Shown here: in pieces, positions 52,079-60,376 of the stretch | Layout: each line of letters starts with the position of its first letter | Numbering within the stretch: the first letter of the stretch is position 1 | From: Micromonospora sp. KC723 | GTDB taxonomy: Bacteria > Actinomycetota > Actinomycetes > Mycobacteriales > Micromonosporaceae | Assembly (NCBI RefSeq): GCF_004348595.1 | Contig: NZ_SMKD01000020.1 | Location: 1-60,410, forward strand | Direction: 5' to 3' | DNA: 60,410 bases | Program-made: the position numbers and the translations under genes | The notes under the pieces: model-generated | Databases searched by the model: none | What the model saw: only the letters and a program-made list of their open reading frames with translations | Told to the model about the DNA's origin: nothing

Positions 52079-52084
52079 CGGCGC

Positions 52085-53422
52085 ATGGCTGTCCCGCGCT
52101 ACAAGCCGTTGGTGGACTCGCTGGCTGCCGACATTCGCGCGGGCCGGCTGTCCGCCGGCACGCGCCTGCCGACTCACAGGCAGCTCGCAGCCCGTGAGCG
52201 GATCGCTGTCGTAACCGCCACTCGCGTGTACGCCGAACTCGAAGCGGCTGGCCTGGTCAGCCGCGAACAGGGCCGCGGCACCTTCGTCCGCGAGCTCGCC
52301 CTGCCTGCCGGGCACGGCATCGACCAACAGGCCGTCGCTGGCGACGTCATCGACCTGAACTTCAACTACCCGTCACTACCCGAACAAGCCGACCTGCTGC
52401 GGCAGGCGTTGCGCGAGATCGCCAGCTCCGGCGACATCGACGCGCTGCTGCGCTACCAGCCACACCGAGGCCGCCCGCAAGACAGAGTCGCGATCGCCCG
52501 GCATCTGGCACGGCGCGCCGTGCACATTGACCCCGACCGCATTCTGGTCGTCAACGGCGCCCAGCACGGCCTGGCCACCACCCTCATGGCCACCCTCAAC
52601 CCCGGCGATGTTGTCGCAGTCGACGCGTTGACCTACCCGGGCTTCAAGATCCTCGGCCACGCTCTGCGACTCGAACTGGCTCCGGTGCCCGTGACCGCGC
52701 ACGGCACCGACCTCGATGCGCTCGACGAACTCTGTGCGAAGCGGCCGGTACGCGCCATCTACACCATGCCGACCTTGCACAACCCACTCGGCGCGGTCAT
52801 GAGTGAAAGCGACCGCGCCAGCCTGATCGACATCGCCCGCCGTCACGGCCAGCTTCTCATCGAAGACGCCTCTTATGCCTACCTCGTCGAAAACCCACCC
52901 ACACCGGTGGTGACACTCGCGCCCGACATCACCATCTACGTGTCCGGACTGTCCAAAAGCATCGCCACCGGCCTGCGCGTCGGTTACCTCGCTGCACCCG
53001 ACCCGCTGGTCCCCGCTCTCGAACGCGCCATTCGAGCCACCACCTGGAACACGCCCGCCCTGACTGTCACGATCGCGTGCCGCTGGCTCGACGACGGCAC
53101 CATCGACCAGCTCGAAGCCCACAAACGCAACGACGCCAGAAGTCGCCAGGCCATCGCGCGCGAGGTCTTCACCGGACTGCCCCACATCAGTCACCCCGGG
53201 TCCTACTTCATGTGGTTGCCGCTGGCCGAGAACGCCCGGGCCGACCGCGTCGCCGCGACCCTGGCCCGCCAGCACATCTCCGTATCGACGGCCGAACCAT
53301 TCACCACCACCACCCACACCCCACAGGCAATACGACTGGCGCTGGGCTCAACTGACCGGAACAACCTCTCCCGCACCCTGCGTACCGTGGCGGAGGTGGT
53401 CGGCCTCGACGCCGCCCGATAA
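52085..53422 (+). CDS. MocR-type GntR/aminotransferase regulator
   Basis: A 445-residue chimeric regulator: a GntR winged helix (residues about 5-75, KPLVDSLAADIRAGRLSAGTRLPTHRQLAARERIAVVTATRVY, cited as landmark) joined to a fold-type I PLP aminotransferase domain, where PLP Lys sits in VSGLSKSIATGLRVGYLAAPD and YTMPTLHNPLGAVMSES and IEDASYAYL are typical. It senses an amine through PLP. It starts 86 bp from the divergent PfpI start; a dyad at 52062 is its likely site. Codon usage (more GAA, CAA, ACA) looks milder in GC than the neighbours, a hint of transfer that I have not measured. Confidence 0.9.
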   Translation: MAVPRYKPLVDSLAADIRAGRLSAGTRLPTHRQLAARERIAVVTATRVYAELEAAGLVSREQGRGTFVRELALPAGHGIDQQAVAGDVIDLNFNYPSLPEQADLLRQALREIASSGDIDALLRYQPHRGRPQDRVAIARHLARRAVHIDPDRILVVNGAQHGLATTLMATLNPGDVVAVDALTYPGFKILGHALRLELAPVPVTAHGTDLDALDELCAKRPVRAIYTMPTLHNPLGAVMSESDRASLIDIARRHGQLLIEDASYAYLVENPPTPVVTLAPDITIYVSGLSKSIATGLRVGYLAAPDPLVPALERAIRATTWNTPALTVTIACRWLDDGTIDQLEAHKRNDARSRQAIAREVFTGLPHISHPGSYFMWLPLAENARADRVAATLARQHISVSTAEPFTTTTHTPQAIRLALGSTDRNNLSRTLRTVAEVVGLDAAR

Positions 53423-53650
53423 AGAGCTCGTGCTACCCGATGTCACGGCGAAGCCTTGCCGAACGCCGCCATTCCGAGCTGACGTCGTGGCACCGACACC
53501 AGGCGTACCAACCATTGCGGTCGGCACGGAGGCGGCCCCGGACGGCAGGCCCGGCGTTACCGGCACGCCAGTGGCAGGCAAGATCAGAGCGAGCCGGAAC
53601 GGGAACGGCCCAGGCTCGGCGACAACGCCGCTGACCTGGGCCGGAGTGGG

Positions 53651-53724
53651 TGGAGCGGGCGACGGGAATCGAACCCGCACCGTCAGTTTGGAAGACTGAA
53701 GCTCTGCCATTGAGCTACGCCCGC
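53651..53724 (-). tRNA. tRNA-Gly (anticodon UCC), CCA encoded
   Basis: On the minus strand: acceptor GCGGGCG/CGCCCGC, D arm with GCTCAATGGCAGAGC, anticodon loop CTTCCAA (UCC) on stem TCAGT/ACTGA, T arm GCGGGTTCGATTCCCGT, discriminator U and an encoded CCA (53653-53651). Frames reading through it with GDGNRTRTV or VRVRFPSPAP are artefacts of tRNA sequence. Confidence 0.95.
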
Positions 53725-53949
53725 GTGCGTCCCGAGGGCCGCGCCGACAGCCTACCCGGTCCGGTCACCCGGCGCGCAGAGGCATGTCCCCGCGTTCCCT
53801 CACGACCCGTCACCAGAGTTGCGGCGAGGTGGGGTCTTCGGTACTCCGGACGGCGCATCTTGTCGCAATCCGCGCCCGCCGGCCGCCCCCGCCGGGGTGC
53901 GGCGGGGCCGGTTGGTTGGGGGTTCGGCGCGTTGGGGGACGCCCCGGCA

Positions 53950-53969
53950 CCTTCGGCGCGCGCCGAAGG
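53950..53969. repeat. Perfect 20-bp palindrome before tRNA-Pro
   Basis: CCTTCGGCGC followed by its exact complement, GCGCCGAAGG, without a spacer. It ends 3 bp before the -10-like TACACT (53972-53977) and thus occupies the -35/spacer region of the tRNA-Pro promoter. It could be an operator or a cruciform-forming site. Confidence 0.75.
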
Positions 53970-53988
53970 CATACACTTCTGGTCGCCA

Positions 53989-54062
53989 CGGGGTGTGGCG
54001 CAGCTTGGTAGCGCACTCGCTTTGGGAGCGAGGGGCCGTGGGTTCAAATCCCGCCACCCCGA
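53989..54062 (+). tRNA. tRNA-Pro (anticodon UGG)
   Basis: Acceptor CGGGGTG/CACCCCG, D arm with GCGCAGCTTGGTAGCGC, anticodon stem CTCGC/GCGAG around TTTGGGA (UGG), T arm GTGGGTTCAAATCCCGC and discriminator A. CCA is not encoded. The -10-like TACACT lies at 53972-53977, placing transcription start a few nt before the tRNA. Confidence 0.95.
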
Positions 54063-54205
54063 CTGTCGTCCGCGCCGAGGTCGCCCGGGGCGCGCCGATT
54101 TCCGCGCGGTCCCCGGGCGCTGCCGGAGTCGCAGCCCGGCTCGCCTACACTCGATGCGCGCAATCACGCCCAGACTCAACTGAGATCCCGTCAAGGAGTA
54201 CGCCT

Positions 54206-55552
54206 GTGAAGAGCACCGTCGAGACTCTGAGCCCGACGCGCGTGCGGCTCGCCATCGAGGTGCCGTTCGTCGAGCTCGAGCCGAGCCTCAAGAAGGCGTA
54301 CCGGGAGATCGGCCAGCAGGTCCAGGTTCCCGGCTTCCGCCGGGGCAAGGTGCCGGCCGCCGTCATCGACCAGCGGGTGGGCCGGGGCACCGTCCTCAAC
54401 GAGGCGGTGCAGGAGGCGATCCCGCAGAACATCCTCGCCGCGGTCCGTGAGCACGACCTGAAGACCCTCGGCCGTCCCGAGGTGGAGATCACCGAGTTCA
54501 ACGACGGTGACTCCCTGAACTTCACCGCCGAGGTCGACGTCCGTCCGGAGATCGTCCTGCCCGACCCGGCCACCGTCGAGGTGACCGTCGACGAGCTCCA
54601 GGTCGACGACAGTGAGATCGACGAGCAGGTGAAGAACCTGCGGGAGCGCTTCTCCACCCTCAAGACCGTCGAGCGGGCCTCCCAGGAGGGCGACTACGTC
54701 CAGATCGACCTGAACGCCACCGTCGACGGCGAGCCCGTGCCGGGCGGCCAGGCGACCAACATCTCGCACGAGGTCGGCAGCAAGCAGCTGCTGCCGGGGC
54801 TGGACGAGGCCCTGGTCGGCCTCGCCGCCGGCGACAGCACCACCTTCACCACCCAGCTGGTGGGCGGCGACTTCGCCGGCCGTGACGCCGAGGTGGCGGT
54901 GACCGTCCGCACGGTCAAGGAGAAGGAGCTGCCGGAGCTCAACGACGACTTCGCCCAGATGGCGAGCGAGTTCGACACCATCGACGAGCTCCGTGCCGAC
55001 CTGAGCGAGCGGGTCACCCGAAACAAGCGGGTCGAGCAGATCTACGCCGCCCGGGACAAGGCCCTCGAGCAGCTCGTCGCGGCAGCCGAGGTGCCGGCGC
55101 CGGAGGGCGTCGTCCGTGAGGAGGTCGAGAGCCGCAAGGCCGCCATGATCGACCAGCTGGAGCGGATCGGCGCCTCGATGGAGGAGTACCTCGCGGCCGA
55201 GGAGAAGACCGAGGAGCAGATCGACGCCGAGTTGACCGAGGCGGCGACCGAGGGCGTCAAGGTCCAGCTCCTGCTGGACACGCTGGCCGACGCCGAGGAC
55301 GTCCAGGTCTCCGACGACGAGTTCGGTCACGAGATCGTCCACCGGGCGCAGCGGGCCGGCATGGCCCCGCAGCAGTACTACGACCAGCTGGTGCGCTCGG
55401 GTGCCGCCGCCGCCGTCTTCGGTGACGTCCGTCGCGGCAAGGCTCTGGCCGCTGTGATGGAGAAGATCAAGATCAAGGACACGGCGGGTAACGAGGTCAC
55501 CCTCGACGCGCTGCGCGCCGAGAGCGAGCAGGCGCACGACCACGAGCACTGA
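54206..55552 (+). CDS. tig: Trigger factor
   Basis: A ribosome-bound chaperone and prolyl isomerase of 448 aa. The N-terminal ribosome-binding domain has the signature VPGFRRGKVPAAVI (GFRxGK). The FKBP-type PPIase domain (about 155-240) includes GDYVQIDLNATVDGEP and LLPGLDEALVGLAAGD, and the C-terminal arms form long helices with acidic residues (EDVQVSDDEFGHEIV). It ends in a His-rich tip HDHEH. GTG 54206 has AAGGAG 7 nt upstream; a TACACT at 54146-54151 is the likely -10. It precedes clpP1-clpP2-clpX, as in many bacteria. Confidence 0.97.
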   Translation: MKSTVETLSPTRVRLAIEVPFVELEPSLKKAYREIGQQVQVPGFRRGKVPAAVIDQRVGRGTVLNEAVQEAIPQNILAAVREHDLKTLGRPEVEITEFNDGDSLNFTAEVDVRPEIVLPDPATVEVTVDELQVDDSEIDEQVKNLRERFSTLKTVERASQEGDYVQIDLNATVDGEPVPGGQATNISHEVGSKQLLPGLDEALVGLAAGDSTTFTTQLVGGDFAGRDAEVAVTVRTVKEKELPELNDDFAQMASEFDTIDELRADLSERVTRNKRVEQIYAARDKALEQLVAAAEVPAPEGVVREEVESRKAAMIDQLERIGASMEEYLAAEEKTEEQIDAELTEAATEGVKVQLLLDTLADAEDVQVSDDEFGHEIVHRAQRAGMAPQQYYDQLVRSGAAAAVFGDVRRGKALAAVMEKIKIKDTAGNEVTLDALRAESEQAHDHEH

Positions 55553-55564
55553 TCGTCCCTGGTA

Positions 55565-55598
55565 GGCCGTCGTCCGCCGGTTGCGGTGGACGGCGGCC
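55565..55598 (+). terminator. Hairpin downstream of tig
   Basis: GGCCGTCGTCCGCC (55565-55578) pairs with GGTGGACGGCGGCC (55585-55598), with two G-T wobble positions, around GGTTGC. It separates tig from clpP1. Confidence 0.65.
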
Positions 55599-55722
55599 GA
55601 AACCCTTTCCGGGTACGGCTTCCGGCGAGTGCGCTGATAGCGAACAGTGCCCCGACCGGGAGTCCGGCACCCGGGTGAGCGGTTAGTGTCGGGTACGACG
55701 GTACGGAGAGCGAAGGGCTGCC

Positions 55723-56364
55723 ATGACCGACATGCACATCCCAGCGAAACCGCTCCGGGCGATCGACGCCCGCGGTGGCGACTCAATTGGCAACCTCGAC
55801 GACTCGGTCTACAACCGGTTGCTCAAGGAGCGCATCATCTTCCTGGGCAGCGAGGTGAACGACCAGGTGGCCAACCGCATCTGCGCGCAGCTGCTGCTGC
55901 TCGCGGCGGAGGACCCGGACCGGGACATCTTCCTCTGGATCAACTCGCCGGGTGGCTCGGTCTACTCGGGCATGGCGATCTACGACACCATGCAGTACAT
56001 CGACAACGACGTGTCGACCGTGGCGATGGGCATGGCGGCCTCCATGGGCCAGCTGCTGCTCTGCGCGGGCACCAAGGGCAAACGGTACGCCCTCCCGCAC
56101 GCGCGGATCATGATGCACCAGCCGTCCGGCGGCATGGGCGGCACGGCCTCCGACATCGCCATCCAGGCGGAGCAGATGCTCTACACCAAGCGGATGTTCC
56201 AGGAGCGGGTCGCCTTCCACACCGGCCAGACCCAGGCCCAGATCGAGGCGGACTCGGACCGCGACCGCTGGTTCACCGCCAAGGAGGCCATGGACTACGG
56301 CTTCATCGACAAGGTGATCACCGGAGCCGCCCAGGTTCCGGAAGGCGCCGGGACCCTGAGCTGA
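55723..56364 (+). CDS. clpP1: ATP-dependent Clp protease proteolytic subunit 1
   Basis: A serine protease subunit of 213 aa that assembles with ClpP2 into a heteromeric barrel. The catalytic Ser is in [15 protein letters not shown] and the His in [12 protein letters not shown]; the start of the fold is [13 protein letters not shown] and [21 protein letters not shown] is the typical oxyanion strand. A short propeptide is likely removed. ATG 55723 (or 55732) with GAAGGG upstream. clpP2 follows 14 bp on, so they form an operon. Confidence 0.95.
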   Translation: MTDMHIPAKPLRAIDARGGDSIGNLDDSVYNRLLKERIIFLGSEVNDQVANRICAQLLLLAAEDPDRDIFLWINSPGGSVYSGMAIYDTMQYIDNDVSTVAMGMAASMGQLLLCAGTKGKRYALPHARIMMHQPSGGMGGTASDIAIQAEQMLYTKRMFQERVAFHTGQTQAQIEADSDRDRWFTAKEAMDYGFIDKVITGAAQVPEGAGTLS

Positions 56365-56378
56365 CCGAGGAGCTGACG

Positions 56379-57041
56379 ATGACCGACCTGAGCCTGCCGC
56401 CCCAGTTCGCGGCCGTGCACAACCGCTACGTTCTCCCGTCGTTCGTGGAGCGGACGTCGTACGGGGTCAAGGAGTCCAACCCGTACAACAAGCTCTTCGA
56501 GGACCGGATCATCTTTCTCGGCGTGCAGGTGGACGACGCGTCGGCCAACGACGTGATGGCGCAGCTGCTGACGCTCGAGGGCACCGACCCGGACCGGGAC
56601 ATCATCATGTACATCAACTCGCCGGGTGGTTCGTTCACCGCCATGACGGCGATCTACGACACCATGCAGTACGTCCGGCCGGACATCTCCACGGTCTGCC
56701 TGGGCCAGGCGGCGAGCGCGGCGGCCGTGCTGCTCTCGGCGGGCACCCCGGGCAAGCGGATGGCCCTGCCGAACTCGCGGATCATCATCCACCAGCCGGC
56801 CACCGAGGGCGGCTACGGCCAGGGTTCGGACATCGAGATCCAGGCCCGGGAGATTCTGCGGATGCGGACCCAGCTGGAGGACATGCTCTCCCGGCACTGC
56901 AACCGCCCGATCGAGCAGGTCCGCAAGGACATCGACCGGGACAAGATCATGACGGCCGAGGAGGCCAAGGAGTACGGGTTGGTCGACACCATTCTGACCA
57001 GCCGCAAGAAGGGTCTGCTGGCGGCCAACGCCGCCAGCTGA
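56379..57041 (+). CDS. clpP2: ATP-dependent Clp protease proteolytic subunit 2
   Basis: The second ClpP paralogue (220 aa), which binds the ClpX/ClpC ATPases in actinobacteria. Signature: LFEDRIIFLGVQVDDASANDV, MYINSPGGSFTAMTAIYDTM, catalytic Ser in LGQAASAAAVLLSAG and His in IIIHQPATEGGYGQ. ATG 56379 has GAGGAG upstream. A hairpin follows the stop at 57053, so clpX at 57252 has its own promoter or relies on read-through. Confidence 0.95.
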   Translation: MTDLSLPPQFAAVHNRYVLPSFVERTSYGVKESNPYNKLFEDRIIFLGVQVDDASANDVMAQLLTLEGTDPDRDIIMYINSPGGSFTAMTAIYDTMQYVRPDISTVCLGQAASAAAVLLSAGTPGKRMALPNSRIIIHQPATEGGYGQGSDIEIQAREILRMRTQLEDMLSRHCNRPIEQVRKDIDRDKIMTAEEAKEYGLVDTILTSRKKGLLAANAAS

Positions 57042-57052
57042 GCAGCACCGGG

Positions 57053-57092
57053 TCAGAGGTCGGTCGGGGCCGCGTTCCAGGCCGACCTCTGA
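57053..57092 (+). terminator. Inverted repeat after clpP2
   Basis: TCAGAGGTCGG (57053-57063) and CCGACCTCTGA (57082-57092) are perfect 11-bp arms separated by 18 nt. It lies 12 bp after the clpP2 stop. No T-run follows. Confidence 0.7.
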
Positions 57093-57251
57093 CACACCCG
57101 TTCTGGGGGTCGGAGAATCCTCCGCCAACGGGTAACGTCGGGTCTGTACCGCTGCGCCGGGTGGGCTCGGTGGCAGGGATTCAGACGGACGGGCGCCCGG
57201 CGTCCGCAGGTCAGGGCCGGGTTCCGGCCGACGAGTGCAGGGAGAACGTAG

Positions 57252-58547
57252 GTGGCACGGATCGGTGACGGCGGCGACCTACTGAAGTGCTCCTTCTGTG
57301 GCAAGTCCCAGAAGCAGGTCAAGAAACTCATCGCGGGCCCTGGGGTCTACATCTGCGACGAGTGCATCGATCTCTGCAACGAGATCATCGAGGAGGAACT
57401 GGCCGAGTCCGGCGAGGTGAAGTGGGAAGAGCTTCCCAAGCCGATGGAGATCTGCCAGTTCCTCGACAACTACGTCGTGGGCCAGGAGCAGGCCAAGAAG
57501 GCGCTCGCCGTCGCGGTCTACAACCACTACAAGCGGATCCAGGCCGAGGCCGCCAACGCACCCGGCGCCGGCAGCGACAGCGTCGAGCTGGCCAAGTCCA
57601 ACATCCTGCTGCTCGGGCCGACCGGTTGCGGTAAGACGCACCTGGCGCAGACCCTCGCGCGGATGCTGAACGTCCCCTTCGCCATCGCCGACGCCACTGC
57701 GCTGACCGAGGCGGGGTACGTCGGCGAGGACGTGGAGAACATTCTCCTCAAGCTGATCCAGGCGGCCGACTACGACATCAAGCGCGCAGAGACCGGCATC
57801 ATCTACATCGACGAGGTCGACAAGATTGCCCGCAAGTCGGAGAACCCGTCGATCACCAGGGACGTCTCCGGCGAGGGTGTCCAGCAGGCGCTGCTGAAGA
57901 TGCTCGAGGGCACGGTGGCCAACGTGCCGCCACAGGGCGGGCGCAAGCACCCGCACCAGGAGTTCATCCAGATCGACACCACCAACGTGTTGTTCATCTG
58001 CGGTGGTGCCTTCGCCGGTCTCGACCAGATCATCGAGGCTCGTACCGGCCACGGCGGCACGGGTTTCGGAGCGCGGCTGCGCTCGGTCTCCGACCGGTCG
58101 ACCGACGACATCTTCAGCCAGGTGATGCCGGAGGACATGCTCAAGTTCGGGCTGATCCCCGAGTTCATCGGCCGGCTCCCGGTCATCACCAACGTGCGCA
58201 GCCTGGACCGGAGCGCCCTGGTGCGGATCCTCACCGAGCCCCGCAACGCGCTGGTCCGGCAGTACCAGCGCCTGTTCGAGCTCGACGGGGTGGAGTTGGA
58301 GTTCGAGCAGCCGGCGTTGGAGGCGATCGCCGACCAGGCGATGCTGCGCGGCACCGGCGCCCGTGGCCTGCGCGCCATCATGGAGGAGGTCCTGCTCTCC
58401 GTGATGTACGAGGTGCCCAGCAACCCCGACGCCGCCCGCGTGCTGATCACCCGTGAGGTGGTCTTGGAGAACGTCAACCCGACGATCGTGCCGCGGGAGT
58501 TCACCGGCCGCCGCGCCCGCCGCGAGCGCGAGGAGAAGTCGGCCTGA
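57252..58547 (+). CDS. clpX: ATP-dependent Clp protease ATP-binding subunit ClpX
   Basis: An AAA+ unfoldase of 431 aa that feeds ClpP. The N-terminal zinc domain has four Cys (CSFCGKSQ and ICDECIDLC). The AAA core has Walker [19 protein letters not shown], Walker [12 protein letters not shown], the IGF/L-type ClpP-binding region around [10 protein letters not shown] and sensor motifs including [19 protein letters not shown] 57252 has GGGAG about 8 nt upstream. A strong hairpin at 58571 ends the transcript. Confidence 0.97.
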   Translation: MARIGDGGDLLKCSFCGKSQKQVKKLIAGPGVYICDECIDLCNEIIEEELAESGEVKWEELPKPMEICQFLDNYVVGQEQAKKALAVAVYNHYKRIQAEAANAPGAGSDSVELAKSNILLLGPTGCGKTHLAQTLARMLNVPFAIADATALTEAGYVGEDVENILLKLIQAADYDIKRAETGIIYIDEVDKIARKSENPSITRDVSGEGVQQALLKMLEGTVANVPPQGGRKHPHQEFIQIDTTNVLFICGGAFAGLDQIIEARTGHGGTGFGARLRSVSDRSTDDIFSQVMPEDMLKFGLIPEFIGRLPVITNVRSLDRSALVRILTEPRNALVRQYQRLFELDGVELEFEQPALEAIADQAMLRGTGARGLRAIMEEVLLSVMYEVPSNPDAARVLITREVVLENVNPTIVPREFTGRRARREREEKSA

Positions 58548-58570
58548 CCGGCCGTACGCACTGACGATCC

Positions 58571-58602
58571 GGGAGCACGGCCGCCACAGCGGCCGTGCTC
58601 CC
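58571..58602 (+). terminator. Strong hairpin after clpX
   Basis: A perfect 14-bp stem, GGGAGCACGGCCGC (58571-58584) with GCGGCCGTGCTCCC (58589-58602), closes a CACA loop. It lies 23 bp after the clpX stop. Confidence 0.85.
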
Positions 58603-58694
58603 GCCGCTAGTGGTCGTGGTGGCCCGGCGCTACGGGCCGACGAGCGCTCTCTGCCGGTGTCGCCGGTGGGCCCGCAGTCCGTACCCTGATCCGC

Positions 58695-59492
58695 ATGCGT
58701 GTCGCCGTCTGCCAGCTCAACTCCCGCGACAACCGCGACGCCAACCTGGCCGCCGCCGAGGCCCTGCTGGTCAGGGCCGCGGCGGCCGGCGCCGATCTCG
58801 CGGTCCTACCCGAGTACGTCGACTACCTGGGTCACGCGACCGGTATGCCCGATCCCGAGCCGGTGGACGGCACGGTGGGAGTCTTCTTCGCCTGCGTCGC
58901 GGCTCGGCTCGGCATGTGGGTCATCGCCGGTTCCTTCCACGAGGCCGGTCCCGATCCTCGTCACACCTGGAACACGTCCCTGGTGTTCGACCGGTCCGGC
59001 GCGCTCGCCGCCAGCTACCGCAAGATTCACCTGTACGACGTGGAGATCCCGGGGCGCGTCTCCTACCTGGAGTCGGCGACGGTGGCCCCCGGGGACCAGC
59101 CGGTGGTGGTCGACGTCGAGGGCCTGCGGGTGGGGCTGTCAATCTGCTACGACCTGCGCTTCCCGGAGCTGTACCGACGGCTCGCCACCGACGGGGAAGC
59201 GTAGTTGCTCGTGGTACCGGCCGCGTTCATGACGCACACCGGGCGGGACCACTGGGAGGTCCTGCTGCGGGCCCGGGCCATCGAGAACCAGTGCTTCGTG
59301 GCCGCGGCCGGGCAGATCGGTGACCACGACCCGGGACGGACCTGCTTCGGGCGCAGCATGGTGGTGGATCCGTGGGGGACGGTGCTGGGCCAGGTGCCCG
59401 ACGGGCCGGGGCTCACCGTCGTCGACCTCGACCTGGACCGGCTGCGCACGATCCGTGCCGAACTGCCGAGCCTCGCCAATCGCCGGCTGTAG
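58695..59492 (+). pseudogene. Carbon-nitrogen hydrolase (nitrilase family) with an in-frame amber codon
   Basis: Read as one frame this is a full nitrilase-superfamily amidase of about 265 aa, with the Glu-Lys-Cys triad in LPEYVDYLG, YRKIHLYDVEI and SICYDLRFPELYRRLA. TAG at 59202-59204 interrupts it (LATDGEA*LLVVPAAF); relatives usually read AQLLVVPAAF here, so CAG to TAG is the simplest change. The second half (MTHTGRDHWEVLLRARAIENQCFV) continues in frame without other damage and its TTG at 59205 could only start a fragment lacking the triad. The start ATG 58695 follows TACCCT by 7 nt. It is either a recent pseudogene, a sequence error or an amber read-through gene. Confidence 0.8.
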
Positions 59493-59498
59493 CGCCGG

Positions 59499-59726
59499 TC
59501 AGGCCTGGAAGAGGACGCCGAGCACTGCCAGACCGAGGATGGCGGCGGCGGTCACCAGCAGCGCGGTGCCCATCCGGGACCGGCCGCGTCGGGCCAGTCG
59601 CGCCAGCGACAGGAGTACCACGACGAACACGACCGCGGCGATCACGAGCTGCCAGAAGGGCAGCAGTAGTCCGAGCAGCGCATCCTCGGCGAGGAGCGCG
59701 ACCGGGGACCGGGACATGTCAGCCAT
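59499..59726 (-). CDS. Small hypothetical membrane protein
   Basis: A 75-residue protein with two hydrophobic helices: LLGLLLPFWQLVIAAVVFVVVLLSL and GTALLVTAAAILGLAVLGVLF, joined by the basic loop ARLARRGRSRM, so both ends probably face outward and the loop is cytoplasmic. The function is unknown. ATG 59726 is chosen, with CACAGT 7 nt upstream; upstream codons to 59885 lack character. It converges on the interrupted nitrilase gene and is divergent from the rRNA operon. Confidence 0.6.
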   Translation of the reverse strand: MADMSRSPVALLAEDALLGLLLPFWQLVIAAVVFVVVLLSLARLARRGRSRMGTALLVTAAAILGLAVLGVLFQA

Positions 59727-59970
59727 GGCAGCCACTGTGGCACGTCGTTGGCGCCTGCGGACCGTTCCGTGCCTGTCGGAATCTCCGCACCACCGGTACG
59801 GTCCGGGGCTGGCATCGAAAGTCGCTGATTTGCCTTCCCGAGGTCGTCGGCGTAACTTTCTCTCTGCACGCGGGAGGCCGGACAAACTGGCTGAGAGCGG
59901 GTATCAGGCTCGTGGCGGAAACGCCGAGCGAGACTGGTGCGGGCGGTGCGACGCACTCCGGAAGGCGGGG

Positions 59971-59999
59971 TTGCGGTAGCGAAGCCGACCGGGTAGAGT
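59971..59999 (+). promoter_or_regulatory. Upstream rRNA promoter candidate P1
   Basis: TTGCGG (59971-59976), 17-nt spacer, TAGAGT (59994-59999). It lies about 380 bp before 16S, in line with tandem rrn promoters of actinomycetes. Confidence 0.55.
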
Positions 60000-60142
60000 T
60001 CGAAAGCCGGCAGGGAGCCGGGCGGATGGCCGCGAAGCGGCGATCGGCCGGTCTGCCGCTTCCCACGCCAGAAACGACCGCCGGGTACGGCGTGCGTCAG
60101 CATGGGTCGGCCTTGCATCAAGTGATCACCTCAGGATTGAGG

Positions 60143-60171
60143 TTGACCGCCCAGGCGAGGTTGGGTAAAGT
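60143..60171 (+). promoter_or_regulatory. Main rRNA promoter candidate P2
   Basis: TTGACC (60143-60148), 17-nt spacer, TAAAGT (60166-60171), close to the vegetative sigma consensus. It lies about 205 bp upstream of mature 16S and just before the low-GC leader. Confidence 0.8.
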
Positions 60172-60228
60172 GGAGTGGTTGCCCCTGCTGGGGCCTCACG
60201 GTGTGGGGTTTCTGGTGGGTGTGTGGTT

Positions 60229-60249
60229 GTTTTTTGAGAACTCAACAGG
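60229..60249 (+). promoter_or_regulatory. Probable rrn antitermination boxA-like element
   Basis: TTTTTTGAGAACTCAACAG in the rRNA leader resembles the conserved TTTGAGAACTC block of actinobacterial rrn leaders that binds Nus factors. The identification is by similarity from memory. Confidence 0.6.
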
Positions 60250-60376
60250 GTGCTTGTTAAGCCAGTGCCAATTATGATTGATACCCCGTGCTGGCTGGGT
60301 CTGCTTTTTTGGTGGGTCTGGTTGGTGGGGATTCCTTTGGCAACACTTTTGTTGTCGGGACATGTTTTCCAATTTT

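Larger units (their letters stand above)
59727..60376 (+). other. rRNA operon upstream and leader region
   Basis: About 650 bp without a credible gene. It has two promoter-like sites, a boxA-like element near 60233 and T-rich stretches before 16S. GC content falls clearly from about 60180 onward, typical of an rrn leader. Confidence 0.8.

Noticed and set aside
53348..54194. Open frames over tRNA-Gly and tRNA-Pro (GDGNRTRTV, VRVRFPSPAP, AGFEPTAPRSQS)
   Set aside because: Classic tRNA-derived artefacts; both tRNAs fold fully and explain the sequence.
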